A stretch of 40,560 nt of DNA. Source: a virus. Position numbers and translations under genes: made by a program. The notes beneath the pieces are model-generated. The model was given only the letters and a program-made list of their open reading frames with translations, was not told where the DNA came from and made no database searches. Below are positions 6,838-14,590 of this stretch, in pieces. The stretch spans positions 1 to 40,560 of the IMG/VR virus record IMGVR_UViG_3300009788_000066. One strand, written 5' to 3'. The stretch's first letter is position 1. Each line of letters opens with the position of its first letter.

Positions 6838-8199
6838 TCAATCCCAAAGTTTATCCATCTGTTCTGCCATAGTTGTCAATTCTCCTTTTTCCTCTACCTG
6901 CTCCTTGTGTTCAGTAGGTTCATCTATGGTAGTCATAATATATGTAAGTGCATCTACCGCATGATTAGGTTGTTTTCCCCATACAGGCTTCTGCTCTATA
7001 CCTGCAGATGTCTTAACTTCTTCCCAACGTAAATTCTCAATCTCTTTCACAAGGAAATTGTATGGTATCCCTTCGCTATTTAAGTCTGTTAAGTCCTTAG
7101 AAATAAAGACTTTAGGTTTTCCTGTAAGTTCTTGTACACGTCCTTGTGTTTCCATAAGTCTTGCTCTGTACTGATCCCAATTCTCTTTAGTTGTACCTGT
7201 TGTCTTTGATACGCCCTCAATAACTATCCCTGAATCATTCAACTGTTCGATATCAGCTGCTTGTGCTGAGTCAGCTATTCTTGTGACTCTTGGTATCCTT
7301 CCCTCTTTTTGACGTATCAGCTTCGCTATTTCGGGAGTTATGAGTCCTTTGCGGTAGAACCCCTCAAATATCCACCAATTGAACTCACGGTCAATTCTGA
7401 CCCATAAACAGGCACATGGTGCTGAGAATCCAAAGTCTATACCCATATATGTCTCTCCTTCGGGTATCTCTTTCATATCTATAACGTGTATATCTCTGTT
7501 AAACCAACTGCACACTAGCCCTACCATCTTCACGAATTTCCCATCTCTACGTACTTTCAACGCCTGTGCTGATAATCCTCGTTCCATTTGTGCCTTCTGC
7601 TTCTTTTCTAGGTGAGGATTATCGTCCCATCCTGCTGTAGATACGAAGATGTCTGGATTCTTTGTGTTCAAGTAAATATCGTCATACACCCATGTCATAC
7701 CTTTTACAGGTGTCATAGTCATGATGATAAATAGGTCCACTCCTGCTTCTTGTCGCACAAAACACTCCTCAAATATCTCCTTACTAGGTTCTTCATCAAA
7801 CCATATCATTGTCTTCCCTGCTCCCTGAGCCTTTTCACGACCTTGTTCATAACTTTTAAATGTGACTTTTTGTCCTGTTTTAAGATGTATTTCCTTGTAG
7901 ATACCTTTTCTGACCCATGTGCTCTTAGCCTCATCAATCATACCTTCAGGTATGTACTGCAACAGCTTCTTTTGCGTTGTATCCTTCTGCTCATCATACG
8001 ACGGGCAGAAACTCCATATATCGCCTTGAGCAATAAATGGATGTGTCCCAAGTAACACCTCTACCACCTCCATAGCTCCCCATTCTGTTTTTCCCACACG
8101 ATTACCCCAGAACAATGCTCTGATAGGTTTCATACTCTCGTGTGCCTCCTGTTGTTTAGGATGCCGCTTCGCGAACTTCAAAGGATCCTTCTTCACCAT
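6838..8199 (-). CDS. terL: Terminase large subunit
   Basis: 453 aa from the ATG at 8199; a TTG at 8277 is possible but would overlap the small subunit gene by 122 bp. Walker A is GNRVGKT (residues 32-38), Walker B is MIWFDEE (131-137), and a coupling-type MTMTP lies at 160-164. The RNase H-like nuclease begins at YMGIDFG (D255), continues with RIADSAQAADIEQL and ends with PNHAVDALTY. It packages DNA into the head through the portal and cuts the concatemer. The small subunit gene lies directly upstream. Confidence 0.93.
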   Translation of the reverse strand: MVKKDPLKFAKRHPKQQEAHESMKPIRALFWGNRVGKTEWGAMEVVEVLLGTHPFIAQGDIWSFCPSYDEQKDTTQKKLLQYIPEGMIDEAKSTWVRKGIYKEIHLKTGQKVTFKSYEQGREKAQGAGKTMIWFDEEPSKEIFEECFVRQEAGVDLFIIMTMTPVKGMTWVYDDIYLNTKNPDIFVSTAGWDDNPHLEKKQKAQMERGLSAQALKVRRDGKFVKMVGLVCSWFNRDIHVIDMKEIPEGETYMGIDFGFSAPCACLWVRIDREFNWWIFEGFYRKGLITPEIAKLIRQKEGRIPRVTRIADSAQAADIEQLNDSGIVIEGVSKTTGTTKENWDQYRARLMETQGRVQELTGKPKVFISKDLTDLNSEGIPYNFLVKEIENLRWEEVKTSAGIEQKPVWGKQPNHAVDALTYIMTTIDEPTEHKEQVEEKGELTTMAEQMDKLWD

Positions 8200-8614
8200 C
8201 TGGATCTTGTCCTGAATGCTCTGGTAAAGCGCCAGACTTTTTGAGGTAGGCGAGGCCGTCTCTAATACCTTGGTCAACTTGTTCTTGGGTTAAATCCTTT
8301 GTAATAACTGTGGGCTTACCACCTAATAATTCAATAGTTGTAGTGAAATCCTTAGCAGTTCTTGTCGTATCAGCATAAGAAGCCTTATCAACAGTTTGTT
8401 TCATTCTATTGAGTGCTTGTTGTCGTGCTTCTTCTAATTGTTGAATGATGGGTTTAGCAGCTTCTTTGAAACCTGCAGACTCTGTTACCTGTGAAGGCTT
8501 AGTAGTTGTATGCTCTGAATATCCTGATTCCTCTAGGATTTTTCCCAAAGTTTTCTTGTTTCTCCTATTTTCACCTATTTTCTTGGCCGCTGTTTTTTGT
8601 TTAGGAGTTGGCAT
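8156..8614 (-). CDS. terS: Terminase small subunit
   Basis: 152 aa from the ATG at 8614. The N-terminus (KIGENRRNKKTLGKILEESGYSEHTTTKPSQV) reads as the helix-turn-helix DNA-binding region of TerS, followed by a helical oligomerisation region and an acidic tail. It overlaps terL by 44 bp on the same strand, the classic terS-terL order. It would recognise the packaging site. Confidence 0.75.
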   Translation of the reverse strand: MPTPKQKTAAKKIGENRRNKKTLGKILEESGYSEHTTTKPSQVTESAGFKEAAKPIIQQLEEARQQALNRMKQTVDKASYADTTRTAKDFTTTIELLGGKPTVITKDLTQEQVDQGIRDGLAYLKKSGALPEHSGQDPDGEEGSFEVREAAS

Positions 8615-8819
8615 AATCAGTGTTAAGTGTAAATCCATTATTAAGTATACTCATAACTCGTTTGTCTGCTCTTTCCTCATTCTCAGCATCATGTAACATC
8701 ATTTCTTTAATCGTAGCACCATGTGAGTATTTCACCCGTCCCAAAAGGGTAAGAATCATTCCTTTTTCTTCTAAAAACTTCTTATCTTTAGCCGTTAGCT
8801 TTTTCTTTTGTGTACTCAT
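8601..8819 (-). CDS. Hypothetical small protein upstream of terS
   Basis: 72 aa with a Lys-rich N-terminus followed by helices (KDKKFLEEKGMILTLLGRV... ENEERADKRVMSIL). It overlaps the terS start by 14 nt. A head/packaging accessory role is possible from context; no family recognised. Confidence 0.6.
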   Translation of the reverse strand: MSTQKKKLTAKDKKFLEEKGMILTLLGRVKYSHGATIKEMMLHDAENEERADKRVMSILNNGFTLNTDYANS

Positions 8820-8950
8820 TCTTGTGGTTTTTTAAGAACAAATTTCATTTCTCCTTTTTCGTTTATTTCCATTACATATTTATCATTGTCTAGCATTTCA
8901 AATTTTATAGTTTCTTTCTTCTTAGCCTTTGGTGTAAGGGGTTTATTCAT
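8816..8950 (-). CDS. Hypothetical 44-aa protein
   Basis: Starts at the ATG at 8950 (MNKPLTPKAKKKETIKFEML). Basic N-terminus, then a short beta-rich part. It overlaps the next gene by 4 nt (ATGA) and the preceding one by 8 nt, so it is likely a coupled gene. Function unknown. Confidence 0.5.
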   Translation of the reverse strand: MNKPLTPKAKKKETIKFEMLDNDKYVMEINEKGEMKFVLKKPQE

Positions 8951-9065
8951 AAAAAGGTCTAAATTTATCGACAATTTCTTCCAACCGTTCATAAAAATCT
9001 GGCATGTCTTCAAGTTTTACATCTTTGTCTTCTTTCTTTGCTGGTGGTGTAGTGTTAGAGGTCAT
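8943..9065 (-). CDS. Hypothetical 40-aa protein
   Basis: From the ATG at 9065 to the stop at 8943. It begins MTSNTTPP, sharing the MTS start of the two genes upstream, and has an acidic C-terminal helix (DFYERLEEIVDKFRPFYE). Overlaps on both sides support a real, coupled gene. Confidence 0.45.
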   Translation of the reverse strand: MTSNTTPPAKKEDKDVKLEDMPDFYERLEEIVDKFRPFYE

Positions 9066-9379
9066 GAGCAGTATGATTTTATTTCCTTAAGAGTTGTGAT
9101 ACCTCCTCCACCTGTTCCACTAGAAGGTACATCTGTAGTCGTTTTAGTAAAATCTCCTCCAACAACCCCATCTCTATCAACTCCGTCACTGTATTCTATC
9201 CATTCCTTTGTTTTGCTTCTATGAGCCCTTCCCAATCCACAGTTCTTGCAGGTTTCTTGTTTGTCAACAGGTTCTGGAGGATACACTGTTACATTAAAAT
9301 CGTTTCCTACATCTTCCCATGCATGTTCAAATCCATTGTCTTCACACTTGTTCCCAGTGATTTGTTTTTTAGAGGTCAT
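9062..9379 (-). CDS. Zinc-ribbon-like protein with duplicated N-terminus
   Basis: 105 aa. It starts MTSKKQITGNKCEDNGFEHAW, and ETCKNCGLGRAHRS near residue 45 gives a CxxC site. The first 15 residues nearly repeat those of the gene upstream (MTSQNKTTGNKCEDN), and the underlying DNA is also alike, pointing to a local duplication of a gene start. The C-terminus is Gly-rich. Function unknown. Confidence 0.6.
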   Translation of the reverse strand: MTSKKQITGNKCEDNGFEHAWEDVGNDFNVTVYPPEPVDKQETCKNCGLGRAHRSKTKEWIEYSDGVDRDGVVGGDFTKTTTDVPSSGTGGGGITTLKEIKSYCS

Positions 9380-9579
9380 GAAGGTTTTAAAACAATTGCT
9401 TCTGGAAATGGTAACGATTCAACTTCTCGACACTCCTTCCATTCAACACCATCCTCACAAGGAATAAAGTCTAATTCAATATATCCCCTTTCTATTTCAA
9501 TATACACACTAGTCATTCCCATTTGACGTTTTTCATTGTCTTCACATTTATTGCCTGTGGTTTTATTTTGTGAGGTCAT
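9376..9579 (-). CDS. Hypothetical protein, paralogous N-terminus
   Basis: 67 aa from the ATG at 9579, chosen because MTSQNKTTGNKCEDN matches the start of the downstream gene; the longer frame to 9630 adds unrelated residues. The rest is acidic beta-rich sequence with ECREVE. ATGA overlap with the downstream gene. Confidence 0.55.
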   Translation of the reverse strand: MTSQNKTTGNKCEDNEKRQMGMTSVYIEIERGYIELDFIPCEDGVEWKECREVESLPFPEAIVLKPS

Positions 9580-9587
9580 AAAATGGC

Positions 9588-9758
9588 TTAAATTTCCCAA
9601 GCACACTCTCTTGCACAGTCGTCGCAACAATTACATAATTCTTCATTTCCTGTTATTTCTTCATCGTAAGGACATCTATGCAGTTCTTTTGCCTTATTAT
9701 CACACTTCCCATTATCTCCATCAATACCACGCTGACATTTTTCTTTTTCTACCTTCAT
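9588..9758 (-). CDS. Cys-rich 56-aa protein
   Basis: Starts at the ATG at 9758, overlapping the upstream stop (ATGA). It contains about eight cysteines, including a dense CNCCDDC cluster near residues 42-48, suggesting bound metal. Function unknown. Confidence 0.55.
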   Translation of the reverse strand: MKVEKEKCQRGIDGDNGKCDNKAKELHRCPYDEEITGNEELCNCCDDCARECAWEI

Positions 9759-9997
9759 AGGTATTCATTAAATATTGATTCGATCTCGTCCTCATCTATC
9801 ATTCCTTGATTTGCCATCTCTTTCATTATCTTCTCCTTCACCTCAAGTAGTAATCTTCTTTTTTCTCCCTCGTGCCATCTTTTAAAATCACAATCTGACA
9901 ATACGTCTATTATCTCTTTATTTTTTCCTTTGTGTCCAACGAGACATATCGTTTCACCCTCTGGTAATCTCTCAATTAGTGGTGCTTCTACTTCCAT
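9755..9997 (-). CDS. Hypothetical helical protein
   Basis: 80 aa. The first half has a GETICLVGHKGKNKEIIDVLSD pattern; the second half is a long charged helix ending in an acidic DEDEIESIFNEYL. It resembles no family I can name with confidence. Confidence 0.55.
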   Translation of the reverse strand: MEVEAPLIERLPEGETICLVGHKGKNKEIIDVLSDCDFKRWHEGEKRRLLLEVKEKIMKEMANQGMIDEDEIESIFNEYL

Positions 9998-10048
9998 AAG
10001 TTAGCAAAAAAAGTGTAAAAAGTCAATGTATGTGATTAAAAACTTGAA

Positions 10049-10099
10049 GAGAGATAGGCATCGGTGTCATGATTATTGTCATGACCGCCTAGCCCTCTC
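10049..10099 (-). terminator. Imperfect hairpin with downstream T-run
   Basis: GAGAG (10049-10053) pairs with CTCTC (10095-10099), TAGGC (10055-10059) with GCCTA (10087-10091), and GTCATGA (10066-10072) with TCATGAC (10079-10085). On the minus strand a TTTTT run follows a few bases later. It lies between the small membrane protein gene and the gene starting at 9997 and may be a terminator or a processing site. Confidence 0.45.
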
Positions 10100-10126
10100 C
10101 CTCTTGAAGCCTTTAATGTAAATGGG

Positions 10127-10306
10127 CTATTTGGGCTTGTGATGCATCGACCAAACGAATAGTGCAAAAAATGATATTTGCATCCACGGATTAATATCCC
10201 ATTCTTTGATTCCCCACAAGCACCATATCATGAGAACAAATACAGAGGCCCAAGGCATACTAAGCTCCCAAAACGATTTGTACATTCCTATGATATATTT
10301 CTTCAT
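10127..10306 (-). CDS. Small membrane protein, 59 aa
   Basis: Open frame from the ATG at 10306. Two hydrophobic segments (residues 13-30, PWASVFVLMIWCLWG; and 39-52, WMQISFFALFVWSM) with charged ends suggest a two-span inner-membrane protein. It fills an otherwise empty 330-nt stretch in step with its neighbours. Confidence 0.55.
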   Translation of the reverse strand: MKKYIIGMYKSFWELSMPWASVFVLMIWCLWGIKEWDINPWMQISFFALFVWSMHHKPK

Positions 10307-10330
10307 ATCTAAAAAATAAAAGGTTAAAAG

Positions 10331-10516
10331 TTATTGGGAGGAGTTGATTGCTTTATCAGCACAATGTAATCCTTCTATTTTTCCGCAAGCAGAACACTTG
10401 AATCCTATCCATATCTCACTTCCTCTCAGCTCAGAATGCACTATTCCATAATTCCAATTCAATATATGAGCAATCCAGTGCAATATCTTCTCCGCCTTAG
10501 TAGATTGTTTTTTCAT
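10331..10516 (-). CDS. Hypothetical zinc-binding small protein
   Basis: 61 aa: basic start, Trp-rich helix (HWIAHILNWNYGIVHSEL), then FKCSACGKIEGLHCAD, a CxxC plus one Cys and two His that may bind zinc. It shares the start MKKQ and a 4-nt overlap with the upstream membrane protein gene. Confidence 0.6.
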   Translation of the reverse strand: MKKQSTKAEKILHWIAHILNWNYGIVHSELRGSEIWIGFKCSACGKIEGLHCADKAINSSQ

Positions 10517-10704
10517 TTGAAAATAAGTAAAAGAATAATCGTACCTCCTGCAATGTAATACCAGTTTCCTAACGCAACTCCTTCAAATATCATTGTAAAT
10601 GAGAAGTAACAAGCATATATGAGGGCTGCAATCACAGCTAATACAACAGCAAATACAAGAATCACTGCTATCCATTTGCCTATCTCTAGAAGTTGTTTTT
10701 TCAT
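10513..10704 (-). CDS. Small two-span membrane protein
   Basis: 63 aa with hydrophobic stretches at about residues 11-35 (IAVILVFAVVLAVIAALIYA) and 47-62 (NWYYIAGGTIILLLIFK). ATGA overlaps on both sides place it in a tightly coupled trio (10940-10331). Function unknown. Confidence 0.6.
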   Translation of the reverse strand: MKKQLLEIGKWIAVILVFAVVLAVIAALIYACYFSFTMIFEGVALGNWYYIAGGTIILLLIFK

Positions 10705-10940
10705 TGGTCGGTGGGAAAAGATTCTCTAAAGATTTCATCAACATCTAGCCATTTCAATCGGTATCTTTGTGGTTTTTCTTCATACGTCTTTTTCCATAAC
10801 TCTTCCTTAAAACGTTCTACTGCTTGTTTTTCAATCTTGTAACAAATAGGACACCCTTTTGAAATTGACACATCCTCATCTGGAAACGGAATGTTCCCGC
10901 ATTTTAAGCATGTTTGATAACCATTCGGATTTCGTGGCAT
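10701..10940 (-). CDS. Zinc-ribbon-like protein
   Basis: 79 aa. CLKCG at residues 11-15 and GCPIC at 29-33 form a CxxC...CxxC pair. The C-terminal half is helical and basic. Probably a small nucleic-acid- or protein-binding factor; coupled to the next gene by ATGA. Confidence 0.6.
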   Translation of the reverse strand: MPRNPNGYQTCLKCGNIPFPDEDVSISKGCPICYKIEKQAVERFKEELWKKTYEEKPQRYRLKWLDVDEIFRESFPTDQ

Positions 10941-10955
10941 TGTTAGGGGGTGAAA

Positions 10956-11354
10956 TTAAGGAGTTAAACCTGACGCTGTTCCTGCTCTTTCTGGATCCTC
11001 CCCGTGATATGTCAATTTAAAATAGTGCTTGTATTTCTTCAAATGCTCCTTCTCCTTCTTGTGCTTCTCCTTAATAGCATATTCTCTAGCCATAAAGTTG
11101 TCATAATTACCTTTGAAGTCTTCATCAAATTTAGACAAGTATTCCTCTTCGAGTTCTTTCTTTTGCCGCCCTAACTCTTCCCAGAAATGATCCTCTGGAA
11201 TCCAAGTCCTCCCAGCGGAATCTCCATTTATCTCTACAATTCTTTTTCGTATTCCCTCTCTCCAATCTTCAGCCTGTGGGGGTGTAGGAATTGCTATCTC
11301 AATCTGCTCTGGGTCTTGAGAAGTGTTTTGTGAAATTGGTGTAGGTGTTTTCAT
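10956..11354 (-). CDS. Hypothetical charged helical protein
   Basis: 132 aa. A Pro/Gln-rich N-terminus (about 30 residues) precedes a long charged helical region (KKELEEEYLSKF, IKEKHKKEKEHLKK). No domain recognised. ATGA overlap with the gene upstream. Confidence 0.55.
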   Translation of the reverse strand: MKTPTPISQNTSQDPEQIEIAIPTPPQAEDWREGIRKRIVEINGDSAGRTWIPEDHFWEELGRQKKELEEEYLSKFDEDFKGNYDNFMAREYAIKEKHKKEKEHLKKYKHYFKLTYHGEDPERAGTASGLTP

Positions 11355-11629
11355 TTTAGGGAGGATAAAAGTCTTTGAACTGCTTTCTCAACACACGTAC
11401 TCCTGCATCCCCACTCCATATCTTCACCAGTATCGCAATAGCTACCATCCCCTTCATCATGTGTCTGAATTATTCCAATGCACTCCTTGATCACCTTTTT
11501 GCGGTAGGAATCAAGGGCTTCAGTAAAATACTTACTAATATCTCTTTCGTCGTAATTACCATCTTCATGGCAATCAAAATCTTCAAAAAATTTGTCAACT
11601 ATTGCCTGTGATGTTTTGTTATCTGCCAT
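11351..11629 (-). CDS. Hypothetical acidic protein
   Basis: 92 aa, acidic with several Cys (DCHEDG, SYCDTGEDMEWGC). The helical 'EALDSYRKKVIKECIGIIQ' segment is of a kind often seen in phage small proteins of unknown role. Confidence 0.55.
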   Translation of the reverse strand: MADNKTSQAIVDKFFEDFDCHEDGNYDERDISKYFTEALDSYRKKVIKECIGIIQTHDEGDGSYCDTGEDMEWGCRSTCVEKAVQRLLSSLK

Positions 11630-11641
11630 GAGGCTTTGGGG

Positions 11642-12043
11642 TTAAAGAAAAATTTCTACAAACGCTATTGCCTCTTCTGCTCCGTAGCACACAGATGATT
11701 CTGTATGATCCCTGCCCTGTAAATATTCAATCCATTCTTTTTGTGCTCTCTTGAGCCCTCCTCTTTCTTTCTGTCCATCCTTCCAATCCTCCATAACATT
11801 CCCTTTCTTTAGCTTTTTCTTTGGATCCTTCATCTCTATGTACAACGTTCCCTTAGGTATAAATATTTCGTAATCAGGAAACCCCTCAGACATCCCTAAA
11901 CTTTTCTTCTTCACCACCACATACATTGTTGCTTTAGGATCTTTCATTGAGAATCCTGTCTCGTTAGATATATGCGTGAACCTTAATTTCTTTATCCTAA
12001 GCCATTGTGCGAACATTTTGCACTCTGTGTCTTCAGGTGTCAT
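11642..12043 (-). CDS. VRR-NUC-type nuclease
   Basis: 133 aa. It follows the VRR-NUC pattern: an N-terminal acidic residue (PEDTEC), GFPDYEIF (catalytic D) and LYIEMK (ExK) near residue 65-70, and a later KRAQKEWIEYL helix with the conserved Gln. VRR-NUC enzymes are PD-(D/E)XK nucleases of phages and of FAN1; the stand-alone phage forms act on branched DNA. It sits directly downstream of the HNH-like gene and likely processes replication or recombination intermediates. Confidence 0.75.
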   Translation of the reverse strand: MTPEDTECKMFAQWLRIKKLRFTHISNETGFSMKDPKATMYVVVKKKSLGMSEGFPDYEIFIPKGTLYIEMKDPKKKLKKGNVMEDWKDGQKERGGLKRAQKEWIEYLQGRDHTESSVCYGAEEAIAFVEIFL

Positions 12044-12044
12044 T

Positions 12045-12395
12045 TTAAAACGGTAATAGGCAATGGGGTATTTCAGCTTTAAATTCGTCTGTAAGGAATT
12101 TTAATTCTTGTACCCAGTCCTTCTTAGGAAACTTCTTTAAATCGTCGTCAGTGGCACGTAAGAGGGCAACATATTGATTCCAGCGTTTGTCATCAGACGA
12201 GACATCAACATTCTTCGCCCAACAGCATGGAACTATCGCCCATATTTCCTGAATCTGTTCTCCTGCGTAGAGCCATGCATGTTCCATTGTTAATCTTCCT
12301 TCACATACATGGCCATCCTTTCCGATATGAATACATATCTTGTAAAATGAATCTTCATCTATTTGCCGTCTGATCTTTGGTGGTATGGGTGTCAT
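12045..12395 (-). CDS. HNH-like / NinG-like nuclease (probable)
   Basis: 116 aa. CIHIGKDGHVCEGRLTMEHAWLYAGEQIQEIWAIVPCC around residues 21-58 resembles an HNH beta-beta-alpha metal site with Cys pairs and a central His. It is the first gene after the operator promoter at 12407-12435; the ATG lies about 5 nt after the predicted start of transcription, so the mRNA would be nearly leaderless. Nuclease activity is inferred. Confidence 0.55.
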   Translation of the reverse strand: MTPIPPKIRRQIDEDSFYKICIHIGKDGHVCEGRLTMEHAWLYAGEQIQEIWAIVPCCWAKNVDVSSDDKRWNQYVALLRATDDDLKKFPKKDWVQELKFLTDEFKAEIPHCLLPF

Positions 12396-12406
12396 AATTT
12401 GAAATT

Positions 12407-12435
12407 ACACTATCAAATGCGATGTCACATGTCAA
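12407..12435 (-). promoter_or_regulatory. Operator-promoter copy 1 (leftward)
   Basis: On the minus strand: -35 TTGACA (12435-12430), 17-nt spacer holding ATGTGACATCGCAT (12430-12417), -10 TAGTGT (12412-12407). Transcription would start near 12400, just before the ATG at 12395. One of four identical 14-bp operators in the genome. Confidence 0.7.
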
Positions 12436-12441
12436 TAGATT

Positions 12442-12990
12442 TTACGGGACGTAGTTTAAAATATCCTGAGCACACTTGTGAGCATCGTTCCATATTTCAC
12501 TCCCTGTATATCTAAGCACTATGTATCCTTTCTTCTGCAGCCACCGATCTATACTCCTATCATGCTTTGCTTGTTCCTTTGTTCTCTCATGAAATTCATG
12601 CCCATCACAATAAACACAGATATTATGTTCAGGTAAAAATATATCTGGTCGAGTCTTGATCTTTGTTTCTTGATAAAGTTTATGCTGTTGTACTATTTCT
12701 CCTGGAAACATTTCTTTAAGTTCGCGGTAGAGTGAAGATTCAATTGGTGACTCTGAATTCTCTTCCTGTTCTTCAAATGTTTCATATTTACCTAGGCTCC
12801 ATTCAACAATCATTTTCTGTACACATCTCTCAAAACCATTTGACTCCCATTCTCCGCGAATAACAAAATGATGTTCTTTTCCATCAGGACAAATAAATGT
12901 GTAGCCAATAGAGCCATTATTTCCGTCCCCATGTTTAACTTTTTTTAAAGTATATCCCTCATGATGGACTCTGTGATATTTAATTTTCAT
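12442..12990 (-). CDS. DUF559/VSR-like endonuclease
   Basis: 182 aa from the ATG at 12990. The C-terminal half (residues about 95-180) reads as a very-short-patch-repair/DUF559-type restriction-like fold: SPIESSLYREL with the initial Glu, TRPDIFLPEHNICVYCDGHEFH with the PD-xxCDG core, then KHDRSIDRWLQKKGYIVLRYTGSEI. The N-terminal half is unrecognised. It overlaps the primase-helicase gene by 11 nt. The enzyme may nick or cut host or recombining DNA; the substrate is unknown. Confidence 0.75.
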   Translation of the reverse strand: MKIKYHRVHHEGYTLKKVKHGDGNNGSIGYTFICPDGKEHHFVIRGEWESNGFERCVQKMIVEWSLGKYETFEEQEENSESPIESSLYRELKEMFPGEIVQQHKLYQETKIKTRPDIFLPEHNICVYCDGHEFHERTKEQAKHDRSIDRWLQKKGYIVLRYTGSEIWNDAHKCAQDILNYVP

Positions 12991-14590
12991 ATGAATCAAT
13001 AAAAGTACCATGTTTAAAAAACATTTCAAATTCTGCTATCTCCCCTTCGTCTCGATCCTTGAGTATTCTCACCATACATGCACACTTATCCTTATCAGTT
13101 TCAGGATCTTTTGCTCTACAGTAATGTATTCCTAAATCTACATCGTCACCGATCTTTGCACTCCCTCTGAAATCTTGAATACTACGAATACCTTTCCTTC
13201 CTTGATCTTTCCTGAAATGATGTAATGCTATGATGCAACAATTGTTTTGTTTCTTGAGGTTTACTATACTCCGAGAAATTTCCTGAAACTTATCATCAGT
13301 TCCACTATCTTCTTCAATGAATCCAAAATTATCTATGAAGATCATGTCGTATTTTTTCTCGTCTAGCTTTGCCTTTATTTCATTTACCGACACAGCCGAA
13401 CTTCCCCAGAATTCTATATTATCTGGTATGCCTTTAAGAATTTCTTCTGCTTTTTCTATTTTGAACTTAGGTACATTTCCATCTAATCTTTCCTCCCTGG
13501 TAATGCCAGACTTCTTTCTAACATACCTACTAAGTAACGCTTCAGTATTCATCTCCAAACTGATATATAAAATCTTATGATCTCTTCTTGCATTCTCTCT
13601 TGCCAGAAAGAAACTAAACTCTGTCTTACCTGCCCCTGTCTCTCCTGCTAATACATTGTATTGTCCCCTGTTTAATATCCCTAATTTCAAATCTCTTTCC
13701 CTTGTTCCCCATGTAAATGGCACACCTTTTGAATCCTCGAATTGTTTAGTAATATTTTTCAGGTGATCTTTCACTGTGGTTATCTTTCCTTCCTGGGTAA
13801 GTATGCAAATATCTTTTATGTTTTGTACTATGCTATTTTTATCTATTCCCCTGAATAAATCATTCACATCAATTTTCTCTTTCATCTTTGGCAATTCATA
13901 TATACTCAGGTCAGGACATATCTCCATAAACTTTTCTCTTAAAATTTTCCCTGACTCATCTTGATCACCTAGCCAATAAATATTTCTGTACTGTGAAATT
14001 ATTTTCTTCACATCAGTTCGATATGCTGTAGCACTTACATATCCCATAACATGTTCAGTAGATTGACGAATAGTTAGGAAGTCAAACATACCTTCAACAA
14101 TAAATAGATCTGCTCCTCCAACGCTTTCGTTCTCAAAGAATATTCCAGTCTTACCGCCTTTCTGTAATTCAAACTTCTTTCCAACACAAGATCTACTTTG
14201 CTTTCCTACAATCTTACAATCACCATCTCGTATATTCAGAAATACAGTATTGTTTCTTACATCTACAATTTTTTCTATCACCTTGTAATCAATACCTCTC
14301 GATTTGATGTATTTAATTTCTTCACTTTCCTTCAAGGGTGTCGGTACTACCGACGCCAACTTTTTAATCTCTTCTTTGTTTGTTATCCCATCAAACTCTG
14401 CTTGTAAATTTATACAATCTCCAGTCCTATCACATGAGAAACATTTAAATCTCTCTCCATTATCAGAAACAGAAAAGCTAGGAGTTTTGTCTTCATGGAA
14501 TGGACAAGAGTAATTTCCTTTCCTTCGAGTTATCCCATTCTTTTCCAAAACATCGTGACATGAGCCGAGTTGTTGTTTTAGTTCATCCAT
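12980..14590 (-). CDS. Primase-helicase
   Basis: 536 aa, T7 gp4-like in layout. It has a CHC2 zinc finger (C29, H32, C50, C53), a TOPRIM region with LFIVEGMFDFL and the YWLGDQDESGK acidic motif, then a DnaB/RecA-like helicase with Walker A GETGAGKT (K322), Walker B MIFIDNFGF and the following LHHFRK. It would unwind and prime the fork. The ATG at 14590 overlaps the end of the upstream replication gene by 8 nt; a longer frame to 14656 adds only Lys-rich residues. No phage DNA polymerase is present, so it probably recruits the host replisome. Confidence 0.9.
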   Translation of the reverse strand: MDELKQQLGSCHDVLEKNGITRRKGNYSCPFHEDKTPSFSVSDNGERFKCFSCDRTGDCINLQAEFDGITNKEEIKKLASVVPTPLKESEEIKYIKSRGIDYKVIEKIVDVRNNTVFLNIRDGDCKIVGKQSRSCVGKKFELQKGGKTGIFFENESVGGADLFIVEGMFDFLTIRQSTEHVMGYVSATAYRTDVKKIISQYRNIYWLGDQDESGKILREKFMEICPDLSIYELPKMKEKIDVNDLFRGIDKNSIVQNIKDICILTQEGKITTVKDHLKNITKQFEDSKGVPFTWGTRERDLKLGILNRGQYNVLAGETGAGKTEFSFFLARENARRDHKILYISLEMNTEALLSRYVRKKSGITREERLDGNVPKFKIEKAEEILKGIPDNIEFWGSSAVSVNEIKAKLDEKKYDMIFIDNFGFIEEDSGTDDKFQEISRSIVNLKKQNNCCIIALHHFRKDQGRKGIRSIQDFRGSAKIGDDVDLGIHYCRAKDPETDKDKCACMVRILKDRDEGEIAEFEMFFKHGTFIDSYEN

